In this document: positions 17,918-26,407 of the stretch, piece by piece
Numbering within the stretch: position 1 is the stretch's first letter
How the letters are laid out: each line of letters starts with the position of its first letter
Source of the DNA: Gaiellales bacterium
GTDB taxonomy: Bacteria > Actinomycetota > Thermoleophilia > Gaiellales > JAICJC01
Assembly (NCBI GenBank): GCA_036403155.1
Contig: DASWRM010000079.1
Coordinates: 1-64,000 of the forward strand
Direction: 5' to 3'
DNA length: 64,000 nt
Notes under the pieces: generated by a model
What the model saw: the letters and a program-made list of their open reading frames with translations, nothing else
The model's database searches: none
What the model was told of the DNA's origin: nothing
Translations under genes and position numbers: made by a program

Positions 17918-18303
17918 CCAGTCGCCCGACAGCCGCCCAGCTCGCCGCCCACAACGTGGACGCCGTCCTCGCGATCCTTGCGCTGCCGCTGTTCCTGCTG
18001 ACCGGGCTGCCGGCGGCAGGCTGGTTCTGGGCGGTCGCGCTGTGGGCCGTCAACCGCTTCGTGCAGGCGCTGGTCGAGCGCCGAGCCGTGCAGATGGGCG
18101 CGCTGCGCGCCGTCGGCGTGATGGGCGCGAGCATGCTGCTGCGGCCGTGGATCGGGATGCTGATCCTGTTCTTGATCACGCGCCACGACGGCACGCTCGC
18201 CGTCTCGTCGGTGCTGCTCTTCCTGCTGCTGGTGACCGTGGACATCGCCACCCGGATCGCCACGCACCGCAACATCCGGCCGCGGATCGGCGGGATGGCG
18301 TGA
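17914..18303 (+). CDS. Putative ATP synthase subunit I-like membrane protein
   Basis: A 129-residue protein with about four membrane segments (near residues 15-35, 38-52, 65-85 and 90-110). No catalytic motif is seen. Its place between atpZ and atpB, and its topology, fit AtpI, the assembly chaperone of the c-ring, but the sequence is diverged. The start is TTG 17914, chosen for the 4-bp TTGA overlap with atpZ; there is no ATG. Its stop overlaps atpB (TGATG). Confidence 0.65.
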   Translation: MTSRPTAAQLAAHNVDAVLAILALPLFLLTGLPAAGWFWAVALWAVNRFVQALVERRAVQMGALRAVGVMGASMLLRPWIGMLILFLITRHDGTLAVSSVLLFLLLVTVDIATRIATHRNIRPRIGGMA

Positions 18304-19157
18304 TGGCGCTGCTCGCCTCGGACTTCAACCCGGTCTCGGAGTTCACGGACTTCGTCAACAACCCGTACGTCGACCTGCCGCTCGGGCTCGACATCAACAA
18401 GGCGGTCGTCTACATCTGGCTGTCGGGCGCCATCGCCATCCTGCTCACGCTGTGGCTCGTGCGCCGCGGGCTGAACGTGCGCCCCGACCGTCCGCAGACC
18501 GCCGTCGAGACGATCTACGACGTGGCCTACACGCAGATCGCGAAGGCGGGCCTGCCCGACGAGGGCATGCGGCTCTGGTTCCCGTACGTCGCCACGGCGT
18601 TCGTCTTCATCTGGGTGATGAACCTGATCGGCTTCATCCCCCTGCCGCTGGCCGAGGAGAAGGTCGACATCGGCGGCCTCGACCTCCCGAAGTTCCAGAT
18701 CTACGCCGCCACGGCGAACCTGTCGGTGACGCTCACGCTGACGCTGATCACGATCCTGGCCAGCCACGTGGAGGGCGTCCGCCACAACGGCCCCATCAAG
18801 TACCTGAAGAGCTGGATGCCGTCCGGCATGCCGGCGTTCGGCCTGAAGACGGCCCCGCTGATCATCCTGATCGCGTTCATCGAGGTGATCTCGCAGCTGG
18901 TGCGGATCGTCTCGCTCTCCTTCCGACTCTTTTTCAACATGCTCGCCGGGCACCTCGTGATCGCGGTGTTCCTGGGCATCGGCGCGCTGCTCGGCGGCGG
19001 GCAGCTCGTGTTCTGGCCCGTGCACCTGCTGATCGGCCTGCCCATGGGCTTCGCCATCTTCGCGCTGGAGGCGACGCTGATCGCGGCGCTGCAAGCCTTC
19101 ATCTTCGCGTCGCTGTCTGCCATCTACATCGGTGGAGCGATCCACCCCGACCACTAG
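18303..19157 (+). CDS. atpB: ATP synthase Fo subunit a
   Basis: Membrane stator subunit with the two proton half-channels; 284 residues. The essential Arg is in SLSFRLFFNMLAGH (about residues 203-216), followed by the conserved FALEATLIAALQAFIFASL helix. Five or more membrane segments are apparent. It starts at ATG 18303, overlapping the previous stop by one base, and is followed by atpE after 8 bp. Confidence 0.97.
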   Translation: MALLASDFNPVSEFTDFVNNPYVDLPLGLDINKAVVYIWLSGAIAILLTLWLVRRGLNVRPDRPQTAVETIYDVAYTQIAKAGLPDEGMRLWFPYVATAFVFIWVMNLIGFIPLPLAEEKVDIGGLDLPKFQIYAATANLSVTLTLTLITILASHVEGVRHNGPIKYLKSWMPSGMPAFGLKTAPLIILIAFIEVISQLVRIVSLSFRLFFNMLAGHLVIAVFLGIGALLGGGQLVFWPVHLLIGLPMGFAIFALEATLIAALQAFIFASLSAIYIGGAIHPDH

Positions 19158-19165
19158 GGAGAACC

Positions 19166-19411
19166 ATGGCTGTTGAGGGAAATGTCCACGATGCTGCAAA
19201 GGCGCTCGAGCTGGGGCTCGCCACCGGCTTCGGCGCGATCGGCCCCGGCGTGGGCGTCGGGTTCATCTTCGGCAAGACGATCGAGGCGGTCGGCCGCCAG
19301 CCCGAGCTGCGCGGTCAGCTGCAGGGCCTGATGTGGCTCGGCTTCGCGCTCACTGAGGCGATCGTGTTCTACGCGCTCGGCATGGCCTTCGTCGCCTACT
19401 CGATCGCCTAG
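19166..19411 (+). CDS. atpE: ATP synthase Fo subunit c
   Basis: The c-ring proteolipid, 81 residues, two transmembrane helices. Helix 1 contains the GPGVGVGFIFGK glycine-rich packing motif, the polar loop is GRQPE, and helix 2 carries the ion-binding Glu in WLGFALTEAIVFYAL (about residue 64). No Na+-type Gln/Ser-Thr set is obvious, so protons are the likely ion. ATG 19166 is preceded by AGGGAGAACC. Confidence 0.97.
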   Translation: MAVEGNVHDAAKALELGLATGFGAIGPGVGVGFIFGKTIEAVGRQPELRGQLQGLMWLGFALTEAIVFYALGMAFVAYSIA

Positions 19412-19425
19412 GAGCGGACCCCACG

Positions 19426-19986
19426 ATGCTGCTCCTCGAATCTGCCAAGCCCAGCCTGATCGACATCAACTTCGGGCTGATGTTCTGGACGCTCGTCACG
19501 TTCGTGATCGTGCTGGTCGTGCTGCGCAAGTACGCGTTCGGCCCGATCCAGGCGGCGCTGGACGCCCGGCGGGAGGCCATCCAGGCCGACCTCGACGCGG
19601 CCCAGTCCGCGCGCGAGGAGGCTCAGACCGCGCTGACCGAGTATCGCCAGGCGCTGGCCGACTCCCGCCGGGAGGCGACCAAGATCGTCGAGGACGCCCG
19701 CCGCGTGGCCGAGCAGCAGCGCGCGCGCGACATCGGTGAGCTGGAGGCCGAGAAGAACCGCCTGCTGCAACGGGCCAAGGACGAGATCGACGCCGAGACG
19801 CGCCATTCGCTGCAGGCGATCAAGGCGCAGCTGGCCGACCTCACCGTCGCGACGACGGAGAAGGTCGTGCGCAAGCGCCTGGACGAGGCCGAGCAGCGCC
19901 GCCTGATCGACGAGGCCATGGCGGACGTCGACTTCAGCCAGTTCGGGCAGGCGGAGAGCGCCGCGGCGGCAGAGGGTGGTGAGTAG
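19426..19986 (+). CDS. atpF: ATP synthase Fo subunit b
   Basis: Peripheral stalk subunit, 186 residues: one N-terminal membrane helix (about residues 14-34) with the [18 protein letters not shown] boundary motif, then a long charged, Ala-rich coiled coil that dimerises. Unlike mycobacteria, b and delta are separate genes here, with atpH following after 6 bp. Confidence 0.95.
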   Translation: MLLLESAKPSLIDINFGLMFWTLVTFVIVLVVLRKYAFGPIQAALDARREAIQADLDAAQSAREEAQTALTEYRQALADSRREATKIVEDARRVAEQQRARDIGELEAEKNRLLQRAKDEIDAETRHSLQAIKAQLADLTVATTEKVVRKRLDEAEQRRLIDEAMADVDFSQFGQAESAAAAEGGE

Positions 19987-19992
19987 CACCCC

Positions 19993-20559
19993 TTGGCCGA
20001 CCTGATCGAAGCCGGTGGGCGTGTCTACGCGGAGGCGCTGTTCCGCGCCGCCGTCGAGTCGGGCCGCGTGAAGCAGGTGGACGGCGACCTGTCGGACTTC
20101 ATGGAGTCGCTCGCGAGCGATCGGGCCGCGCTCGGCTCGCTGCTCAACCCGCGGCTCCCGCAGGACGCGAAGAAGCGGATCGTCGCAGCCCTGCTCCGCG
20201 AGGCCGATCCACTCGTCCGCAACGCCATGCTCGTGCTCGTCGACAACGGCCGGCTCGGGCTGCTCCACGACATCTCCGTGGCGTTCGCCGAGCTCGCGGC
20301 CGAGCAGGAGCGGATCCTCGACATCGAGGTGACCACGGCCGTGCCGATGGACGCCTCCCAGACCGACCGGCTGGCGGAGCGCATCCAGGCGGCCACCGGG
20401 CTGCAGGCCCGGCTCGAGCCGAAGGTCGACCCGAACATCCTCGGCGGGCTCGTGCTGCGGGCCCGCGGCGTCCTGCTGGACGCCTCCGTGCGGCGCGAAC
20501 TGGACGAGATCCACCGCGCACTGATCACCACACCACTTTCAGTTGGGAGCGACGCGTGA
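19993..20559 (+). CDS. atpH: ATP synthase F1 subunit delta
   Basis: Connects the peripheral stalk to the top of F1; 188 residues, normal length. The N-terminal helical bundle starts [14 protein letters not shown]. The C-terminal [24 protein letters not shown] motif is the family signature. It uses a TTG start (19993) and overlaps atpA by 4 bp (GTGA). Confidence 0.95.
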   Translation: MADLIEAGGRVYAEALFRAAVESGRVKQVDGDLSDFMESLASDRAALGSLLNPRLPQDAKKRIVAALLREADPLVRNAMLVLVDNGRLGLLHDISVAFAELAAEQERILDIEVTTAVPMDASQTDRLAERIQAATGLQARLEPKVDPNILGGLVLRARGVLLDASVRRELDEIHRALITTPLSVGSDA

Positions 20560-22223
20560 AGCTACGTCCAGATGAGATCGCCTCGATCCTCAAGAGCGAG
20601 ATCGAGCGCTACGAGGTCGATGTCGACGTCGAAGAGGTCGGCACGGTCATCCAGATCGGCGACGGCATCGCCCGCATCTACGGGCTGATGGGCTGCGTCG
20701 CACTCGAGAAGCTCGAGCTGCCGCACGGCGTGACCGGCCTGGCGCTGAACCTCGAGGAGGACAACGTCGCCGCCGTGCTGTTCGGCGAGTGGGAGAAGAT
20801 CGCGGAGGGCGACACGGTCAAGCGCACGGGGCAGGTCATGTCCGTGCCGGTCGGCGATGCCCTGGTCGGCCGCGTCGTCGACCCGCTCGGCATCGCGCTG
20901 GACGGCGGCCCGCCGATCGAGACGACCGAGACGCGGCCGCTCGAGTTCAAGGCCCCCGGCGTGGTCGACCGCCAGCCGGTGAAGGAGCCGCTGCAGACGG
21001 GCATCAAGGCGATCGACGCCATGATCCCGATCGGCCGCGGGCAGCGCGAGCTGATCATCGGCGACCGCGGCACGGGCAAGACCGCCATCTGCGTCGACAC
21101 GATCCTGAACCAGAAGGGGCAGGACGTCATCTGCATCTACGTCGCCATCGGCCAGAAGGCCTCGACGGTGCGCCAGGTGGAGGAGACGCTGCGCAGCAAC
21201 GGCGCGATGGACTACACGATCATCGTGTCGGCGCCGGCATCGCAGGCCGCGCCGATCAAGTACATGGCCCCGTACGCGGGCTGCGCGATGGGGGAGTACT
21301 TCCTCTACAACGGCAAGCACGCCCTGCTGATGTACGACGACCTGTCCAAGCATGCCGACGCCTACCGGCAGATGTCCCTGCTGGTGCGGCGCCCGCCCGG
21401 CCGCGAGGCATACCCGGGCGACGTGTTCTACCTGCATTCGCGGCTGCTCGAGCGCGCCGTCAAGCTGTCGGACGAGCTGGGGGCGGGGTCGCTGACCGCG
21501 CTGCCGGTGATCGAGACGCAGGCCGGTGACGTCTCGGCATACATCCCGACCAACGTCATCTCGATCACGGACGGCCAGATCTTCCTGCAGTCCGACCTGT
21601 TCTACTCCGGCGTCCGGCCGGCGATCAACGCGGGCATCTCGGTGTCGCGCGTCGGCGGCAACGCCCAGCGCCGTGCGATGCGGAAGGTGGCCGGCCGCCT
21701 GCGCCTGGACCTGGCGTCCTACCGCGCGCTGGAGGCGTTCGCGCAGTTCGCGTCGGAGCTCGACGACGCGACGCAGCAGCAGCTGCGCCGCGGTCAGCGG
21801 CTGGTTGCAACGCTGAACCAGCCGCAGTACTCGCCGTGGCCGTTCGAGGAGCAGGTGGCCGTGATCTGGGCGGCGACCAACGGCTACACGGACACGATCG
21901 ACGTGCCCGACGTGCAGCGCTTCAACTCCGAGCTGATCGAGTACCTGCGGGCCGGCGGCCGCGTCCTCGAGGCGATGCGCGAGACCGGCGAGCTGTCCGA
22001 TGAGACCGAGGGCGAGCTGCGCTCGGCGGTGGAGTCGTTCAAGGAGAGCTTCCAGCCGACGGACCAGGACGGCGACGAGCCGGCCATCGGCGCGGGCACC
22101 CGTGCGGCCGGCGACTCCCGCACCGAGTCGAGCGCCTCCGACGGCGGCGCGCAGGCCGAGGCGACGCGCGACACGGGGGCCGACGCGGACGCGACCGACA
22201 CGGAGCCCACCACCGCCGGCTGA
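20556..22223 (+). CDS. atpA: ATP synthase F1 subunit alpha with C-terminal extension
   Basis: Non-catalytic nucleotide-binding subunit. P-loop [10 protein letters not shown] (about residues 169-178) and [12 protein letters not shown] are canonical. The protein is 555 residues, some 45-50 longer than most bacterial alpha subunits. The extra C-terminus, beginning after [10 protein letters not shown], is low complexity and rich in Asp, Glu, Gly, Ala and Thr. Mycobacterial alpha subunits have a C-terminal extension that restrains ATP hydrolysis; whether this one does the same is inference. GTG start overlaps atpH by 4 bp; stop overlaps atpG ATG. Confidence 0.97.
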   Translation: MKLRPDEIASILKSEIERYEVDVDVEEVGTVIQIGDGIARIYGLMGCVALEKLELPHGVTGLALNLEEDNVAAVLFGEWEKIAEGDTVKRTGQVMSVPVGDALVGRVVDPLGIALDGGPPIETTETRPLEFKAPGVVDRQPVKEPLQTGIKAIDAMIPIGRGQRELIIGDRGTGKTAICVDTILNQKGQDVICIYVAIGQKASTVRQVEETLRSNGAMDYTIIVSAPASQAAPIKYMAPYAGCAMGEYFLYNGKHALLMYDDLSKHADAYRQMSLLVRRPPGREAYPGDVFYLHSRLLERAVKLSDELGAGSLTALPVIETQAGDVSAYIPTNVISITDGQIFLQSDLFYSGVRPAINAGISVSRVGGNAQRRAMRKVAGRLRLDLASYRALEAFAQFASELDDATQQQLRRGQRLVATLNQPQYSPWPFEEQVAVIWAATNGYTDTIDVPDVQRFNSELIEYLRAGGRVLEAMRETGELSDETEGELRSAVESFKESFQPTDQDGDEPAIGAGTRAAGDSRTESSASDGGAQAEATRDTGADADATDTEPTTAG

Positions 22224-23095
22224 TGGCGACCCAGCAGGACATCAAGCGGCGGATCGGCTCCGTCAACAACACCAAGAAGATCACCAAGGCGATGGAGCTG
22301 GTCGCCGGCTCGCGCCTGCGGCGCGCGCAGGCGAGGATCGAGGCCCTGCGGCCGTATGCCGACCGGATGCAGCAGCTGGTGGTGGACGTGGCCGGCAACG
22401 TCGGCCAGGTCAGCGACCAGCCCCTGCTGGCGCGTCGCGAGGTGAAGTCCGTGGCAGTGGTGGCCCTGACCGGCGATCGCGGGCTGGCCGGTGCCTTCAA
22501 TGCGAGCATCGTGCGGCGCGCGCTCGACATCGCGCGCGCCCAGCGGGCCGAGGGCAAGGACGTGGTCTGGCTGGTGATCGGCCGGCGCGGCGCCTCGACG
22601 CTGCGGTTTCGCCGCCAGACGCTCACCGCCGACTACACCGGCATCACCGACCGGCCCACGTATGCCGACGCCCAGGCGATCGCGCGCCGCGTCGCCGAGC
22701 TGTACGAGGGCAGTGAGGTCGACCGTGTCGTCATGGTCTACAACCACTTCCTCTCGGCGCTCTCCCAGCGCGTCGACGAGGTCGAGCTGCTGCCCGTCCC
22801 CGAGCAGGCGATGGCGGGCGAGGCCGTCAAGCTCGAGGGCTCGTTCATCTTCGAGCCGGACGAGCGGGACATCCTCCACGACCTGATCCCGACCTACCTC
22901 GAGATCACGATCTACCGCGCGCTGCTCGAGTCGACTGCGTCCGAGCACGGTGCCCGGATGACCGCCATGCGGAACGCGTCCGACAACGCCGGCACCCTGA
23001 TCGACGACCTCACGCTCGCGATGAACCGCGCCCGCCAGGCCGAGATCACGCAGGAGATCCTCGAGGTCGTCGCGGGCGCCGACGCCCTCACCTAA
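22223..23095 (+). CDS. atpG: ATP synthase F1 subunit gamma
   Basis: Central rotor shaft; 290 residues. N-terminal DIKRRIGSVNNTKKITKAME and C-terminal EHGARMTAMRNASDNAG and TLAMNRARQAEITQEILE coiled-coil motifs are canonical. In nearly all bacteria atpD follows directly. Here, 4 bp after the stop, a solute-binding lipoprotein gene begins, and atpD is 9.7 kb away. Confidence 0.97.
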   Translation: MATQQDIKRRIGSVNNTKKITKAMELVAGSRLRRAQARIEALRPYADRMQQLVVDVAGNVGQVSDQPLLARREVKSVAVVALTGDRGLAGAFNASIVRRALDIARAQRAEGKDVVWLVIGRRGASTLRFRRQTLTADYTGITDRPTYADAQAIARRVAELYEGSEVDRVVMVYNHFLSALSQRVDEVELLPVPEQAMAGEAVKLEGSFIFEPDERDILHDLIPTYLEITIYRALLESTASEHGARMTAMRNASDNAGTLIDDLTLAMNRARQAEITQEILEVVAGADALT

Positions 23096-23099
23096 TACA

Positions 23100-24593
23100 G
23101 TGGGTCGGCCCGTGCCGACCGTCCTGCGCCGATCGCTCGCCGTAACGCTCGTGCTGTTCGCCGCGGGCTGCGGTCGCGGCGGCGCGGTCGAGCCGAGCCC
23201 CGAGCCGCAGCCGGCGGCCGGCGGGACGCTGACGTATGCGCTCACCGGCGATCCCGTCTCCGTGACGCCGCTCTACGGGGGCGACCCGTCCGGGATCGTG
23301 GTGGAGCGCAACGTGTTCGCCGGGCTGGTGGATGCGGACCCGTCGTCGCTCCGGATCGTTCCCGCGATCGCACGCAGCTGGTCGTCGAGCGGCGACCGCA
23401 GGCGCTGGACGTTCCGTCTCCGCACGGGCGTGACGTTCCCGGCCGGAAACGGTGCCGTCACGGCTGCCACGTTCGTGCAGGACTGGTCGCTGCTCTGCAG
23501 TCCGGGGGTGCGGTCGCCGAATGCCGCCGTGCTGGCTCCGGTGGCCGGCTATGCCGCCTGCCGCCGCGGCGCGCGGACGCTCTCGGGCGCGCGGGCGGCC
23601 GGGCCGTCCACGCTGGTCGTCACGCTGTCGCGGCCGGTGCCCGACTTTCCGGCCTGGCTGGCAGACCCGGCGACCTGGGCCTTCCCGCCGCAGCTGGCGT
23701 CGACCCCGGCGGCGCGCGTGGCATTCGAACGGGCGCCTGTCGGCGCCGGGCCGTTCCGGGTCGTCCGGCTGGTCCACAGCGAGCACCCGCAGGGCAAGGC
23801 GCCGGTCGCCGGCGAGGTCGTCCTGCTGCGCAACCCCGGCTACGCCGGCCCGCGCCCGCGGCTCGCTCGCATCGACATGCCGGTGGTCACGCAGGCCGAC
23901 GCCGCACGGTCGATTGCGGCATACCGGGCGGGGCGCTATCAGGTGCTCGGCGTGCCGGCGGCCGCTGCCGACGTCGTCCGTGCCGACCCGCGGTTCGACC
24001 GTCAGCTGGTCGACGTGCCGCGGCTGAGCCTCGTCTTCCTGCGCGCGAGCCCCGGCGCGGTGCCGCTGGCTGGTGCCGTGGACGCGTCCGGCGTGGTCAC
24101 CCAGGCGCTCGGCAAGTCGGGGCAGCCCGCCGACGGGCTGCTGCCCGCCGGCATGCCGGGCTACGTGCCCGGCGCGGCGCACCCGGCCGCGCGAACGCTG
24201 GCCGGCGTGCGGGTAACGCTCACCCACGTCACCAGCCCGACGCTGGCCGCAATCACCGCGGCACTGGCCCAGTCGCTGCGCCGGCGCGGGGCTCAGGTGA
24301 GGGTCGTCGCCCGCGGGATGTGGACGGTCTCGGAGCTCGACCTGCAGTCCCCCGCTCCGGACGCGGCGCTGGCCGCGCTGGCGGGGCCGCTCCCGGGGCC
24401 GGTGATCGCGGCCGCGGGCGGCGACCGTGACGGCGCGCTGCTCGCCGCCCAGGAGGCGGTGCTCGCCCGCGGCGGGATCGTTCCGCTCGCATTCGGCACG
24501 TCCGAGCTGCTGGTCGCGCCGGGGGTGCATGGCCTCGCGCTGGGCGCGCTGGGCGCGCCGCGCCTGGCGTCGGCGTGGCGGGGAGGCGCCTGA
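23100..24593 (+). CDS. Diverged peptide-type solute-binding lipoprotein (SBP_bac_5 family)
   Basis: A 497-residue secreted lipoprotein: a hydrophobic signal is followed by lipobox LFAAGC (Cys24). GGTLTYALTGDPVSVTPLY and SWSSSGDRRRWTFRLRTGVTF are SBP_bac_5 (DppA/OppA-like) features. It is shorter than typical members (about 530-600), and Ala/Arg/Gly-rich, with weaker motif conservation than the binding protein at 26408; it may be a degenerate or specialised paralogue. GTG 23100 sits 4 bp after atpG; GTG 23112 is an alternative. It is the first gene of the block separating atpG from atpD. Confidence 0.8.
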   Translation: MGRPVPTVLRRSLAVTLVLFAAGCGRGGAVEPSPEPQPAAGGTLTYALTGDPVSVTPLYGGDPSGIVVERNVFAGLVDADPSSLRIVPAIARSWSSSGDRRRWTFRLRTGVTFPAGNGAVTAATFVQDWSLLCSPGVRSPNAAVLAPVAGYAACRRGARTLSGARAAGPSTLVVTLSRPVPDFPAWLADPATWAFPPQLASTPAARVAFERAPVGAGPFRVVRLVHSEHPQGKAPVAGEVVLLRNPGYAGPRPRLARIDMPVVTQADAARSIAAYRAGRYQVLGVPAAAADVVRADPRFDRQLVDVPRLSLVFLRASPGAVPLAGAVDASGVVTQALGKSGQPADGLLPAGMPGYVPGAAHPAARTLAGVRVTLTHVTSPTLAAITAALAQSLRRRGAQVRVVARGMWTVSELDLQSPAPDAALAALAGPLPGPVIAAAGGDRDGALLAAQEAVLARGGIVPLAFGTSELLVAPGVHGLALGALGAPRLASAWRGGA

Positions 24594-24615
24594 TCCGGCG
24601 CTAGACTTTTCGGTC

Positions 24616-25167
24616 GTGACCGAGAAGGTCTACCAGCTGTGGGATCAGCGGCGGGTGCGCCGCGTGGTGTGGGCGCTGGCCCTGACGCTGCTGGCCGTCG
24701 GGGTGATCGCGTTCGTGCGCTCACGCCAATCGCAGCCGGTCACCTACCACGGTGGCGCCCCGCGTCCCGTCTTCAAGGACGCCGGCGCGCGGTACGGGAA
24801 GCCGATCCGGTTCACGGGCGAGGTGCGCTCCGTGGCCAAGAGGTTCATCCGCGACGGCGTCCTGCGGAAGGATCCGCTCGCGGCCCGCGCGCTCGTCGGC
24901 GCGAAGCTGCGCACCGCGGTGTCGGACGCCGACTGGGCCGCCGGCACGCTCCCGATCCCGCAGTTCCCGCCGAAGTACTTTGCCGGCGCAGGCTATGACG
25001 TGCTTCGCGCGCGGCAGCGGCAGGTGCTGGTCGACGTCGGTATCGGGTCGACCGCGCCGAACACGGTCAAGGCGGTGACCCTGCTGGTCGAGCTACGGCC
25101 GGTCGGCGGCCACTGGCGCGTCGTCGCGGCGGCGCCGCGGAACTCGACTCCGATCCCCGCGGCCTAA
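24616..25167 (+). CDS. Membrane-anchored protein of unknown function
   Basis: A 183-residue protein: a short basic N-terminus, one membrane helix (about residues 18-35), then an extracytoplasmic domain of about 145 residues with an alternating hydrophobic beta-strand pattern near its end (KAVTLLVELRPVGGHWRVVAA). I do not recognise the family; the fold could be NTF2-like or another small beta domain. GTG 24616 lies 8 nt after -10 box TAGACT (24602-24607), so it has its own leaderless transcript. Confidence 0.75.
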   Translation: MTEKVYQLWDQRRVRRVVWALALTLLAVGVIAFVRSRQSQPVTYHGGAPRPVFKDAGARYGKPIRFTGEVRSVAKRFIRDGVLRKDPLAARALVGAKLRTAVSDADWAAGTLPIPQFPPKYFAGAGYDVLRARQRQVLVDVGIGSTAPNTVKAVTLLVELRPVGGHWRVVAAAPRNSTPIPAA

Positions 25168-25220
25168 CCAGACCGGGGGAGATGACGTCAAAGCTCCTGT
25201 GCGGAATCCTGATGCTGGAG

Positions 25221-25226
25221 TATGAT
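25221..25226 (+). promoter_or_regulatory. -10 box of the peptide transporter operon
   Basis: TATGAT, one mismatch from consensus TATAAT and among the best -10 boxes in the window. It ends 9 nt before the ATG of a 10-codon leader ORF (25236) and 41 nt before the permease start. No convincing -35 box was seen. Confidence 0.55.
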
Positions 25227-25235
25227 CGGATACGG

Positions 25236-25268
25236 ATGGCCACGTCTCCCGTGAAAGCACCCATCTGA
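25236..25268 (+). CDS. Possible 10-residue leader peptide coupled to the permease gene
   Basis: ATG 25236 opens a 10-codon ORF (MATSPVKAPI) whose TGA overlaps the permease ATG (TGATG). The ATG lies 9 nt after the TATGAT -10 box, the spacing typical of leaderless genes here. The permease has only a weak ribosome-binding site, so translation of this mini-ORF could deliver ribosomes to it. The idea rests on position alone. Confidence 0.4.
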   Translation: MATSPVKAPI

Positions 25269-26293
25269 TGGCGACCAGCGACCGGCCGATCGTCACCGGG
25301 CTCGCGCCAGGGGCGGCCGGCATCAGCACGTCGCCCGAGGAGCCGGCCGTTGTCGCGCGCGGCTACTGGGAGCAGGCGTGGCGCCGCTTCCGCCGCGACA
25401 AGGTCGCGATCGCCGGCGGCGTAGCGATCATCCTGCTGATCCTCACGGCGTTCGTCGGCCTGCCCGTCGCCGAGCACCTGCTCGGCCGGACGCAGTACAG
25501 CATCAACGTGAACGCTCAGGGCTTCGAGCCGCTCGCACCCTTCTCGCGGGCTCCCACGGTCGGCGGCCAGGGAACCACGCTCTACATTCTCGGCACCTCG
25601 GACACCGCGGGCCATGACGAGTTTCTGGGCATGCTCGGCGGGGCGCAGATCTCGCTCGAGGTCGCGATCTTCTCGACGTTCATCGGCCTCCTGATCGGGA
25701 TCACGCTTGGCATGATGGCCGGCTTCTTCGGCGGCATCATCGACGTGATCGTCTCGCGCGCGACCGAGATCGTGATGGCGCTTCCGCTGCTGCTGTTCGC
25801 GATCGCCTTCTCGTTCACGGTCGGCTCGCGGCTGAACGACTACACGCTGTTCGGGCTGTTCGACCCCGGCGTGATGACGCTCGTGATCGTGATCTCGGCC
25901 TTCTCGTGGTACTACCCGGCGCGGATCGTGCGCGCTCAGGTGCTGTCCCTGCGCGAGAAGGAGTTCGTGGAGGCGGCGCGGATGGTGGGGGCGAGCAACT
26001 TCCGGATCCTGCGGTCCCATCTGCTCCCGCACCTGACGGGGACGATCATCGTCTACGCGACGCTGACGGTGGCGACCAACATCCTGTTCGAGGCCGGTCT
26101 CTCGTTCCTCGGCGTCGGCATCCCGCAGGGCGAGCCGAGCTGGGGCAACCTGATCAACACGGCCGTCAACTACTACACGACCATCCCGTGGCTGATGGTG
26201 TGGCCGGGCGTCGGCATCCTGATCGCGACGCTCTCGTTCAACCTGCTCGGCGACGGCCTGCGCGACGCGCTCGACCCGCGCGGCACCCACTAG
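25268..26293 (+). CDS. Peptide/nickel-type ABC transporter permease, DppC/OppC-like
   Basis: Inner-membrane channel subunit; 341 residues. An N-terminal OppC-type cytoplasmic stretch is followed by TM1 (about residues 52-72), a long external loop, and five more helices. The EAA loop contacting the ATPases is ...EAARMVGASNFRILRSHLLP... (about residues 236-255). It contains a SFLGVGIPQGEPSWGNL motif common in DppC. Usually the B permease precedes C; here C comes first and B follows the binding-protein gene. Confidence 0.94.
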   Translation: MATSDRPIVTGLAPGAAGISTSPEEPAVVARGYWEQAWRRFRRDKVAIAGGVAIILLILTAFVGLPVAEHLLGRTQYSINVNAQGFEPLAPFSRAPTVGGQGTTLYILGTSDTAGHDEFLGMLGGAQISLEVAIFSTFIGLLIGITLGMMAGFFGGIIDVIVSRATEIVMALPLLLFAIAFSFTVGSRLNDYTLFGLFDPGVMTLVIVISAFSWYYPARIVRAQVLSLREKEFVEAARMVGASNFRILRSHLLPHLTGTIIVYATLTVATNILFEAGLSFLGVGIPQGEPSWGNLINTAVNYYTTIPWLMVWPGVGILIATLSFNLLGDGLRDALDPRGTH

Positions 26294-26330
26294 CCACCCG
26301 GATCTTCACCGTCCGCTAACTTCGCGGCAG

Positions 26331-26359
26331 CACCTGTCGTCTACGACCATGGACAGGTG
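26331..26359. promoter_or_regulatory. Perfect inverted repeat upstream of the peptide-binding protein gene
   Basis: CACCTGTC (26331-26338) and GACAGGTG (26352-26359) are perfect 8-bp arms around 13 nt, 49 bp before the start of the binding-protein gene. It could be an operator for a dimeric repressor, or an mRNA hairpin raising expression of the binding protein over the permeases. There is no U-tract. Confidence 0.45.
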
Positions 26360-26407
26360 GGGCCACCGGTCAGTGTCCGGCCCCGAAACGCAACGGGAGA
26401 GGAAGGT

